A stretch of 12,454 nucleotides of DNA from Chloroflexota bacterium. Lineage in GTDB: Bacteria; Chloroflexota; Limnocylindria; Limnocylindrales; CSP1-4. Of this stretch, positions 1 to 6,276 are shown piece after piece. Within the stretch, counting starts at the first letter, position 1; the number at the start of each line of letters is the position of its first letter. The stretch is taken from NCBI GenBank assembly GCA_025935655.1, contig JAICUV010000083.1:1-12454 (forward strand). Reading direction: 5' to 3'. The notes under the pieces were generated by a model that saw nothing but the letters and a program-made list of their open reading frames with translations, was not told the origin of the DNA and did no database searches. The position numbers and the translations under genes were made by a program.

Positions 1-1360
1 CGACGGTCCCGTACCAGCCCGCGCCCACCGCGGCCAGCAGCGCGGCGCCGTACGCCGCGCCCTCGGTCGTGCTCACGGTGGCGATCTCCGCGCCGAGCAC
101 GTCCGCCAGGACCTGGCACCACAGCGGGCTCGCCGTGCCCCCACCCGACGCGAGGACGCGTGACGGCGCGGGCATCCCCGCCGCGACCATGAGGTCCAGG
201 CCGTCACGGAGCCCGAACGCCACCCCCTCGATGACGGCGCGCGCGAGGTGCCGCCGGTCGTGGGCGAGCGTGAGGCCGACGAACGCCCCGCGCGCGAGCG
301 GGTCCGGGTGCGGGCTCCGCTCGCCGGTGAGGTACGGCAGGAACAGGAGGCCGCCGCTCCCGGGCGGCGCGCCGGCCGCCCCGTCACGCCCGTCAACGAG
401 CTCGTCGAACGGCGTCCCGGGCGCGACCGCGTCCCGGAACCAGCGGAGGCTCCCCGCGGCGGACAGCATCACCGACATCAGGTGCCACTTCCCGGGGACG
501 GCATGACAGAACGCGTGGACGCGCCCCAGCGGCTCCACGATGGGCTCGTCGGTCATCGCGAACACGACGCCGGAGGTGCCCAGCGAGAGCGCGACGCGGC
601 CTGGCACCACGGCCCCGACGCCCACGGCGTTCGCCGCCTGGTCGCCGCCACCCGCCATGACGGGCGTGCCGGCGCGCAGGCCGGTCGCGGCCGCGGCCTC
701 GGCCGTGATCGCGCCGGTGACCGACGGCCCCTCGAAGGTCGGGGGCATCCAGGCGGGATCGATCCCCAGCGCCTCGAGCATCACCGGGGACCAGTCGCGC
801 GCCGCGAGGTCGAACAGGATCGTGCCCGCGCCGTCGGCCTTGTCCATCGCGTGGACCCCGGTCAGCCGGAGCCGGACGAAGTCCTTGGGCAGGAGCACGT
901 GGGCAACCCGCGCCCATGCCGCCGGCTCGTTGGCCCGGACCCAGGCGAGCTTGGGGGCGGTGAATCCGGTGAGGGCGTCGTTGCCCGTGATCGCGACCAG
1001 CCGCTCGGGGCCGACGGCCGCACGGATCGCGTCGCACTCCGCGGCCGTGCGCTGGTCATTCCACAGGATTGCCGGCCGGATGACCGCGTCCCCGGCGTCC
1101 AGGAGCACGGCGCCGTGCATCTGGCCGGTGAGCCCGACGCCCTCGATGGACGCCGGGTCGACCCCGGTCGTGGCGAGCACCTCGCGGATCGCGGCCACGG
1201 TGCCGGTCCACCATAGCGCCGGGTCCTGCTCGCTCCACAGCGGGTGCGGCTGCTCGAACCCGTAGCCGGACGCCGCGACGCCCAGCACCACGCCCCGCTC
1301 GTCGACGAGCAGGGCCTTGGTGGCGGTCGTGGAGACGTCGATGCCCAGGACGACGCCCAC
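1..1360 (-). CDS. xylB: Xylulokinase, C-terminus cut by window edge
   Basis: A FGGY-family sugar kinase that phosphorylates D-xylulose to D-xylulose 5-phosphate with ATP in the cytoplasm, the step after XylA. About 453 residues are visible. The N-terminus reads VLGIDVSTTATKALLVD, the phosphate-binding start of the ASKHA fold. LTGQMHGAVLLD is at about residues 77-88, ILWNDQRT at 98-104, and GGGDQAANAVG follows with the probable catalytic Asp near residue 240 (E. coli XylB Asp233). Near the edge are the family's ASGGGTASPLW and EGAAYGAALLA segments. By comparison with E. coli XylB (484 aa), roughly 30-50 C-terminal residues lie outside the window. The start is a GTG only 3 nt after the xylA stop codon, with a weak G-rich stretch as possible Shine-Dalgarno, so translation is probably coupled to xylA. 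The xylA neighbour supports xylulose rather than glycerol or another FGGY substrate. Confidence 0.93.
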   Translation of the reverse strand, partial: MGVVLGIDVSTTATKALLVDERGVVLGVAASGYGFEQPHPLWSEQDPALWWTGTVAAIREVLATTGVDPASIEGVGLTGQMHGAVLLDAGDAVIRPAILWNDQRTAAECDAIRAAVGPERLVAITGNDALTGFTAPKLAWVRANEPAAWARVAHVLLPKDFVRLRLTGVHAMDKADGAGTILFDLAARDWSPVMLEALGIDPAWMPPTFEGPSVTGAITAEAAAATGLRAGTPVMAGGGDQAANAVGVGAVVPGRVALSLGTSGVVFAMTDEPIVEPLGRVHAFCHAVPGKWHLMSVMLSAAGSLRWFRDAVAPGTPFDELVDGRDGAAGAPPGSGGLLFLPYLTGERSPHPDPLARGAFVGLTLAHDRRHLARAVIEGVAFGLRDGLDLMVAAGMPAPSRVLASGGGTASPLWCQVLADVLGAEIATVSTTEGAAYGAALLAAVGAGWYGTV

Positions 1361-1363
1361 GGC

Positions 1364-2713
1364 TCAGCCCCCGGACGAGCGGTCGACGGCCCAGATGCGC
1401 TGGTTGACCAGGTTCTCGAGCCTCTCCTGGCCGCCCGACGCGCGGACGGGATCGATCTCGCCCGCGGCGACCTTGGCCTCCAGCGAGGCGAGCGTCTCCG
1501 TCCCGTCGAGGATCGCCGTGCCCAGGGGGCTCGACCAGCCGGCGTACCGGGCCTCGACCTCGCGGCTGAGCGTCCCCTTCTCCACCATGTCCGCCGCGAC
1601 GAGCAACGCCCGGGCCAGCGTGTCGATCCCGCCGATGTGCGCGTGGAACAGGTCCGTGCGGTCGATGCTCTGGCGGCGCAGCTTCGCGTCGAAGTTGAAG
1701 CCGCCGGTCGTGAACCCGCCGCTGCGCACGATCTCGTACAGCGGCAGCGCCAGGTCCTCCACGGAGTTCGGGAACTGGTCGGTGTCCCAGCCGTTCTGCG
1801 GATCCCCGCGGTTGGCGTCGATGCTGCCGAACAGGCCGTTCGCGAGCGCGTACGCCACCTCGTGGTGGAAGCTGTGGCCGGCGAGCGTGGCGTGGTTCGC
1901 CTCGATGTTGGCCTGGAACTCGCCCTCGAGCCCGTTGCGCACGAGGAACGCGTGCACGGACTGGGTGTCGTAGTCGTACTGGTGCTTGGTGGGCTCCATC
2001 GGCTTGGGCTCGATGAGCAGGGCGCCCGTGAAGCCGATCCGGTGCTTGTGCTCGACGACCATGTGGAGGAACCGGGCCAGCTGCGCGCCCTCGCGCCGGA
2101 GGTCGGTGTTGAGCAGCGTGTCGTAGCCCTCGCGGCCGCCCCACAGGACGTAGTTCTGGCCGCCCAGGCGCTGCGTCACCTCGAGCATGTGCTTGACCTG
2201 GGCGGCGGCGAACGCGAACACCTCGGGATCGGGGTTCGTGGACGCGCCGGCCTGGTAGCGCGGGTGCGTGAACAGGTTGGCCGTGCCCCACAGGAGCGTG
2301 ACGCCGGTGCGCTCCTGGTACCCGAGCGCGTCGTCGGTCAGCGCGTCGAGGTTGGCCCGGAACTCGGTGAAGCTGTCGCCCTGCGGGGCGACGTCGGCGT
2401 CGTGGAAGCAGTAGTACGGGACGCCCAGCTTCTCGAGGAACTCGAACGCGACGGCCATCTTCTGCCGGGCGGCGTCCATCGGGTCCAGGCCGGGCGCGAG
2501 CCACGGCCGGTCCAGCGTCCCGGTGCCGAACATGTCGGTTCCCGGCCACGCGAACGAGTGCCACAGGCAGACGCCGATGCGGAGGTGCTCCTCCATCCGT
2601 CGGCCGAGGACCATGCGGTCCGGCTGGTAGACCTTGAACGCGAGCGGATCATCGGAATCGAGGCCGCCGAACGGGATCGGTCCCGGCACCTCGCTGAAGA
2701 ACGCGTCGCCCAT
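1364..2713 (-). CDS. xylA: Xylose isomerase, class II (long form)
   Basis: Interconverts D-xylose and D-xylulose with two divalent metal ions, in the cytoplasm, opening the isomerase route of xylose use. The product is 449 aa, the usual class II length, and aligns by eye along its length with E. coli XylA. Visible active-site elements are FHDADVAP (His104, Asp107), WGGREGY (191-197), LLIEPKP (Glu235, Lys237), EANHATLAGH (Glu271, His274), SIDANRGD (Asp299), GWDTDQFP (Asp310, Asp312) and NFDAK (Asp342), covering the expected metal ligands and catalytic His and Lys. The chosen ATG (MGDAFF) follows an AAGGAGGT at 7-nt spacing. The frame stays open 27 codons further upstream, but that part overlaps the operator region and does not resemble the family. 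It is followed at once by xylB. A palindrome upstream suggests repressor control. The call is secure. Confidence 0.97.
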   Translation of the reverse strand: MGDAFFSEVPGPIPFGGLDSDDPLAFKVYQPDRMVLGRRMEEHLRIGVCLWHSFAWPGTDMFGTGTLDRPWLAPGLDPMDAARQKMAVAFEFLEKLGVPYYCFHDADVAPQGDSFTEFRANLDALTDDALGYQERTGVTLLWGTANLFTHPRYQAGASTNPDPEVFAFAAAQVKHMLEVTQRLGGQNYVLWGGREGYDTLLNTDLRREGAQLARFLHMVVEHKHRIGFTGALLIEPKPMEPTKHQYDYDTQSVHAFLVRNGLEGEFQANIEANHATLAGHSFHHEVAYALANGLFGSIDANRGDPQNGWDTDQFPNSVEDLALPLYEIVRSGGFTTGGFNFDAKLRRQSIDRTDLFHAHIGGIDTLARALLVAADMVEKGTLSREVEARYAGWSSPLGTAILDGTETLASLEAKVAAGEIDPVRASGGQERLENLVNQRIWAVDRSSGG

Positions 2714-2720
2714 CTCGTGG

Positions 2721-2728
2721 ACCTCCTT
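2721..2728 (-). promoter_or_regulatory. Shine-Dalgarno site of xylA
   Basis: AAGGAGGT on the minus strand, 7 nt before the ATG at 2713. It is a near-perfect anti-16S match and fixes the xylA start, against the longer in-frame reading that would begin inside the operator. Confidence 0.85.
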
Positions 2729-2775
2729 CGACCCCGCCACCGGGTCCGTCGCTCCGCCGCCGCGGTCACCCCCTA

Positions 2776-2798
2776 GTTTGTGACACCGTAGCACAAAC
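2776..2798. promoter_or_regulatory. Palindromic operator upstream of xylA (XylR/ROK-like candidate)
   Basis: A perfect 7-bp inverted repeat, GTTTGTG-N9-CACAAAC, stands in the 111-bp gap between ribF and xylA. Its AT-rich arms stand out from the surrounding GC-rich DNA. The arms resemble those of known XylR (ROK family) xylose-repressor operators, whose Bacillus form also has GTTTGT/ACAAAC half-sites, but the spacer differs (9 nt here against 5 between 7-bp arms there). The position, 63 bp before the xylA start and overlapping a possible -10 element, fits a repressor site for xylAB. No regulator gene is in the window, so the protein that binds is inferred. Confidence 0.6.
2785..2793 (-). promoter_or_regulatory. 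Possible extended -10 element for xylAB
   Basis: TGCTACGGT on the minus strand matches the TGnTAnnnT shape of an extended -10. It lies inside the operator palindrome, largely in the spacer between the arms. No convincing -35 hexamer is seen at 16-18 nt upstream; a TTGCCG is present but 23 nt away. If real, transcription would start near 2778 and leave a leader of about 65 nt. Weak evidence. Confidence 0.3.
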
Positions 2799-2824
2799 CA
2801 TGCGCCGCGCGACCGGCAATCGGG

Positions 2825-3595
2825 TCACGGCACCGCCAGGAACGCGACCCGCACGTGCTTCCCGGGCGGGACGTCATCGAGCAGGACCCGGCCGCCGTCG
2901 ACCCGGGCGACGCCGGGCCTCGTGCGGCCGTCCACGTCGAGCCGGACGGCGTAGGTGCCGTCGGGCGGCAGGGCCACGGGGAGCTGGAACGCCACCGCGC
3001 TCCCCTCCTCCGCCGTGTCGGCGATGCCGGACACGACGTGAGGCCGCCCGAGCAGCCGCGTGGCGGACGCCAGGTCGCCGGCGGCGAGCGCCGCCCGGAC
3101 CTCGGAGCTGCGGACCGGATGCCCGTCCAGCTCGAACGGTGGCACGACGACGACCTCGAACCCGCGCTCCCTCCCGAGCGCGGCGAGGGTCTCCGGCGTC
3201 CCGGCCCGCTGGTAGCCGAACGCGGCGTCGGGGGTCATGAGGAAGCCGGCGATCGGCGCTCGTGCCGCGATCTGGGCGACGAAGTCGTCGTACGTCGTCT
3301 CGCGCAGGCGCTGGTCGAAGTGGACGACCACCGTCACCTCGACGCCCGCCGCCTCGAGCAGCGCCAGCCGCTCGGCGGGATCGCACAGGAGCGGCGGCGC
3401 TGACCCGGTGATGACCTCGTCGGGATGATGGTCGAAGGTGATGACCATCGGGCGTGCGCCGCGCTGCTTCGCCTCGCGCACGAGGTGCTCGAGGAGATAG
3501 GCGTGGCCGAGGTGGAGGCCGTCGAAGACGCCGACGACGACGAACACGGGCCGGTCGGTCCGCTCGAGCCGATCGAGGCCGCGCGCCGTCTCCAC
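2825..3595 (-). CDS. ribF: Short RibF: FMN adenylyltransferase domain with a degenerate riboflavin-kinase part
   Basis: Bacterial RibF normally phosphorylates riboflavin to FMN (C-terminal domain) and adenylylates FMN to FAD (N-terminal domain). The N-terminal half looks intact: GVFDGLHLGH at residues 22-31 (nucleotidyltransferase HxGH), TFDHHP at 53-58, PDAAFG at 122-127, and RSSEVRAALAAG at 162-173 (the SSxxR motif). After about residue 186 only some 70 residues remain, against about 125 in usual kinase domains. The hallmark GRxLGFPTAN motif and the later catalytic-Glu segment cannot be found, and only a PPDGTYAVRLDVDG-like strand is reminiscent of the family. At 256 aa it is clearly shorter than the usual roughly 310. 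The GTG start lies 1 nt after the truB stop with GAGGAGG upstream. FMN adenylyltransferase activity is likely, kinase activity doubtful. It is the last gene of the operon before xylA. Confidence 0.85.
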   Translation of the reverse strand: METARGLDRLERTDRPVFVVVGVFDGLHLGHAYLLEHLVREAKQRGARPMVITFDHHPDEVITGSAPPLLCDPAERLALLEAAGVEVTVVVHFDQRLRETTYDDFVAQIAARAPIAGFLMTPDAAFGYQRAGTPETLAALGRERGFEVVVVPPFELDGHPVRSSEVRAALAAGDLASATRLLGRPHVVSGIADTAEEGSAVAFQLPVALPPDGTYAVRLDVDGRTRPGVARVDGGRVLLDDVPPGKHVRVAFLAVP

Positions 3596-3596
3596 G

Positions 3597-4586
3597 TCAG
3601 TCCTCCTCGGCACCAGCGGCGGTCCGCGTGGACACCGGGCGGCCATCGATCGCCGGGCGGTCGACCAGCACCTTGTGCGGATGGAGCAGGCCGCCGACGG
3701 CCTTGCAGACCGCCGCCACGCGCCCGTCGGGTCCCACCGCGAGCACGAGGTCCGCGTCCCGGACCTCCAGCGGCGTCTTGGGCCCGGTCGGCAGCCCCTC
3801 GCCCAGCCGGCGGATCTCGTCCCAGGTGATCGCGGCGTGCGGCAGGTCCTCGAGCCCCGCGTCGACCGGGCGGAGCAGCGACGCGAACCCCTCCTGGCCG
3901 CCCATCGCGCCGTCGCGGAGCGCCTCGAACCCGATGGCGTCGTCGAGCGTGAAGCCACCGGACGCGGTCCGCACGAGCGCCCCCAGGTAGGCGCCGCTGC
4001 CGAGGCTCGCGCCCAGGTCGCGCGCCAGCGCGCGGACGTAGGTCCCGGCGGAGCAGGCGACGTCGCTGACGGCGACGGGTCTGGCGGGATCGCTGTCGTC
4101 CCACTCGAGGAGCGTGAAGTCGTGGATCACCACGTCCCGGGGCGCGAGCTCCACCGGCTGGCCGGCGCGGGCCATCTGGTACGCCCGGCGGCCCTCGATC
4201 TGGACGGCGCTGTAGTCGGGTGGGACCTGTCGGATCGGGCCGGTGAAGGCGCGCATCCCCGCCTCGACGGCGTCGCGCGTCACCGCGGGCCCGTCGACGG
4301 GCGTCCGCTGCCCGTCGATGTCGTCGGTCGTGGACGACTCGCCGAAGCAGATCGTCGCGCGATAGCGCTTGCTGGCGCCGAGGTGGTACTCCACGAGCCG
4401 CGTCGCGCGCCCCAGGAACACGGGCAGCACCCCCGCCGCGAACGGGTCCAGCGTCCCGCCGTGCCCGACCCGCCGGGTCTGGGACAGCCGCCGGACGAGG
4501 CCCACGACGTCGTGCGAGGTCGGGCCCGAGGGCTTCGCCACCACGAGGACGCCGTCCAGGCCCCCGCTCCGATCGCCGCGCCTCAC
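3597..4586 (-). CDS. truB: tRNA pseudouridine-55 synthase
   Basis: Isomerises U55 in the T-loop of almost all elongator tRNAs to pseudouridine and also acts as a tRNA folding chaperone. The product is 329 aa, normal for the family with its C-terminal TruB_C/PUA-like segment. Visible motifs: GVLVVAKPSGPTSHDVV (12-28), GHGGTLDPFAAGVL with catalytic Asp47, KRYRA with active-site Tyr75, QVPPDYSAVQIEGRRAY (120-136), and CSAGTYVRALARDLG (178-192) with Arg185. The GTG start overlaps the nrnA stop as GTGA and is preceded by GGAGGT, so it is translationally coupled. The C-terminal tail after about residue 300 is not recognised beyond the TruB_C region. The order nrnA-truB-ribF is classic. The call is secure. 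Confidence 0.97.
   Translation of the reverse strand: MRRGDRSGGLDGVLVVAKPSGPTSHDVVGLVRRLSQTRRVGHGGTLDPFAAGVLPVFLGRATRLVEYHLGASKRYRATICFGESSTTDDIDGQRTPVDGPAVTRDAVEAGMRAFTGPIRQVPPDYSAVQIEGRRAYQMARAGQPVELAPRDVVIHDFTLLEWDDSDPARPVAVSDVACSAGTYVRALARDLGASLGSGAYLGALVRTASGGFTLDDAIGFEALRDGAMGGQEGFASLLRPVDAGLEDLPHAAITWDEIRRLGEGLPTGPKTPLEVRDADLVLAVGPDGRVAAVCKAVGGLLHPHKVLVDRPAIDGRPVSTRTAAGAEED
3601..3608 (-). promoter_or_regulatory. Shine-Dalgarno site of ribF inside the truB 3' end
   Basis: GAGGAGGA on the minus strand encodes the last residues of TruB and lies 5 nt before the ribF GTG at 3595. It decides the GTG start and indicates coupled translation. In-frame reading further upstream would run through truB in another frame. 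Confidence 0.7.
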
Positions 4587-5623
4587 CGCTCGACCTCCGC
4601 CGCCAGGCGCTCCGCGACCTCGCGCACGCGGTCCACGGCCTCGGGCAGCGGCAGCGGCACCGATGCGCCGGCCGCGCGCGCGTGCCCGCCGCCCCCGAAC
4701 TCGCCGGTGAGCACCGTCGCGTCAACGCCGCCGGGCTTCGTCCTGACCGACAGGCGCGTGGTGCCGTCCTCCTGCTCCTTGAGCACCATCGAGACCTCCG
4801 CCACGTCGGACTGGGCCAGGAGGTCGATGATCCCCTCGGAGTGGGCCGCGAGCGCGCCCGTCGCGGCCAGGTCCTCGAGCCGGATCGTGGACCAGATCAC
4901 CCGCCGGTCGGGCGACGTCGCCAGGCGGTCCAGGACGCGGCCGAACAGCCGCAGCTGCGCGTCGGGCTTGGTCCGGTACAGGCGGCGCGAGATGTCCGAC
5001 AGCGGGGCGCCTGCGGCGACGAGCGCCGCGGAGACCGCGAGCGTCCGCGGCGTCGCGTTGGGGTGCGCGAAGGTCGCGGTGTCCATGACGATGCCGGCCA
5101 TCAGCGCCGCGGCGAGCGTCCCGTCGCCGGCGTCGAGCGAGACACCCAGCCGGGCGGCGAGCAGCGCGACCATCTCGCACGTGGCGGCGGACCCGGGCTC
5201 GATCCAGTCGGTGTCACCGCCGTCGCTGTTGGACGCGTGGTGGTCGATGATCACGCGCGGCAGGTTCGCGAACAGGTCCCGGTGGCGCTGGGCCACGGCC
5301 CCCACGCGGTCCGCGGACCCGCAGTCGCACAGGACCAGCAGGTCGTAGGCCTCCGCGGGGTCGGGGTCGGTCCGGAACCGCTCGACGCCGGCGAGGAAGG
5401 CGTACAGCGGCGGGACGGGGTCGGTGCACACGGCGGTCGCGCGGGCGCCGCACGCCTCGAGGACCATGCACACCCCGATGGCGGCGCCCAGGGTGTCCGC
5501 GTCCGGGTGCTCGTGGCTCACCACGAGCGCGTTGCGAGCCCCGGTGAGGCGCGCGAGGACAGGCGCCGGGACGGCGTCGCGCGCGAGCTCGGAGAGGCCG
5601 GCGGCCCCGGCGGTCACGGTCAC
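4583..5623 (-). CDS. nrnA: DHH/DHHA1 phosphoesterase (NrnA-type oligoribonuclease / pAp phosphatase)
   Basis: Proteins of this family degrade 2-5 nt RNAs (nanoRNA) and dephosphorylate 3'-phosphoadenosine 5'-phosphate, using Mn2+ in the cytoplasm. All DHH-fold metal motifs are visible in the 346-aa product: HEHPDAD (37-43), LCDCGSADR with Asp100, IIDHHASN with DHH at 127-129, and GIVMDTATF with Asp181. The C-terminal DHHA1 substrate-binding motif GEFGGGGHARAAGA is at 307-320. Its length matches B. subtilis NrnA (about 313 aa) with a modest extension. The GTG start forms a 4-nt GTGA overlap with the rbfA stop; only a weak GAAG-like Shine-Dalgarno is seen, and a second GTG two codons later is possible. 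The position between rbfA and truB is the usual one for this family. Whether nanoRNase or pAp phosphatase activity dominates cannot be told from sequence. Confidence 0.93.
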   Translation of the reverse strand: MTVTAGAAGLSELARDAVPAPVLARLTGARNALVVSHEHPDADTLGAAIGVCMVLEACGARATAVCTDPVPPLYAFLAGVERFRTDPDPAEAYDLLVLCDCGSADRVGAVAQRHRDLFANLPRVIIDHHASNSDGGDTDWIEPGSAATCEMVALLAARLGVSLDAGDGTLAAALMAGIVMDTATFAHPNATPRTLAVSAALVAAGAPLSDISRRLYRTKPDAQLRLFGRVLDRLATSPDRRVIWSTIRLEDLAATGALAAHSEGIIDLLAQSDVAEVSMVLKEQEDGTTRLSVRTKPGGVDATVLTGEFGGGGHARAAGASVPLPLPEAVDRVREVAERLAAEVER

Positions 5624-6213
5624 TTGTGCTTCTTCGGCTGGCGCTGGGGCGTGCGGGGGTGGGCACCCCGGCCGGCACGCGGGCCGCCCGGGCCTCGCCG
5701 CGATGTCGGACGTCGGCCCGCGGGCGCCGGCGAGGACGGGATGGGCGGCAGGTCGGCGGCCGCGGCGGCCTCTCCCAGCCCGGCCATCGGATCCTCGGCG
5801 TCACCCTCGTGGTGGACCCGCGCGACGGGCTTCGGCAGCGACTCCTGGTACGGCTCGATCGTGTCCGGGTCCTTGCCCTCGTCCAGCTCCTGGAGCAGGT
5901 GGAGGACGCGCGTCCCGCGCTCCATCGAGTCATCGAGGTGGACGTGGAGGTCCGGGATGCGCTTGATCCGCAGCGTGCGGCCCAGCTCGTGGCGGATGAA
6001 CCCCATCGAGTGCTGGAGCGCGCGCAGCGTCTCCTTCTGGTCGGCCTTGCCGCCGATGACGCTGACCCACACCTTCGCGTGGCGGAGGTCCGGGGCCGTC
6101 TCGACGTCCGTGATCGTGACGAACCCGATGCGGGGGTCGGCGATCTCCTTCGCGAGGAGGACGCCGATCTCCTGGCGCAGGAGCTCGTCGACGCGATCGG
6201 TACGCTGGCTCAT
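5620..6213 (-). CDS. rbfA: Ribosome-binding factor A with a long basic C-terminal tail
   Basis: RbfA binds the 30S subunit near the 16S 5' helix and helps late maturation, also in the cold. The first about 112 residues are a full KH-like RbfA domain: RTDRVDELLRQEIGVLLAKE, then DPRIGFVTITDVETAPDLRHAKVWVSV in two runs (27-53), GFIRHELGRTLRIKRIPDLH (71-90), and HLDDSMERGTRVLHLL (92-107). Residues 113-197 are an extension absent from short RbfAs (E. coli 133 aa): first acidic and Ala/Pro-rich, then a 34-residue Arg/Gly/Pro-rich end finishing in KKHK. It is probably disordered and RNA-binding, by inference. The ATG has only a weak GGAG about 9 nt upstream, and a strong hairpin lies between infB and this start. 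The core call is secure. Confidence 0.95.
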   Translation of the reverse strand: MSQRTDRVDELLRQEIGVLLAKEIADPRIGFVTITDVETAPDLRHAKVWVSVIGGKADQKETLRALQHSMGFIRHELGRTLRIKRIPDLHVHLDDSMERGTRVLHLLQELDEGKDPDTIEPYQESLPKPVARVHHEGDAEDPMAGLGEAAAAADLPPIPSSPAPAGRRPTSRRGPGGPRAGRGAHPRTPQRQPKKHK

Positions 6214-6235
6214 CGTTGGTGCTCCGTCCCGGGAC

Positions 6236-6267
6236 GGCGGGGAGGCCGGCTCATGCCGGTCCCCGCC
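6236..6267 (-). other. Strong stem-loop between infB and rbfA
   Basis: In the 63-nt gap between infB and rbfA, GGCGGGGA (6236-6243) pairs with TCCCCGCC (6260-6267), and after a 2-nt one-sided bulge CCGGC pairs with GCCGG around a TCAT loop. CCCG/CGGG outside can extend it. A separate perfect 14-bp palindrome (CCGTCCCGGGACGG, 6224-6237) overlaps its rbfA-proximal arm, so the two folds may compete. No T-run follows, so it is not an ordinary terminator. mRNA processing, stability or control of rbfA translation are possible roles. Confidence 0.5.
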
Positions 6268-6276
6268 CGGGCGGTC

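Noticed and set aside
1244..2776. Long plus-strand open frame opposite xylA
   Set aside because: Mirror of xylA codon bias; low-complexity Val/Arg/Glu/Leu translation with no recognisable motif and no ribosome site.
3596..3958. Extended ribF reading about 120 codons upstream
   Set aside because: It overlaps truB out of frame and is Arg/Ser-rich nonsense. The RibF domain begins right after the GTG at 3595, which has a good ribosome site.
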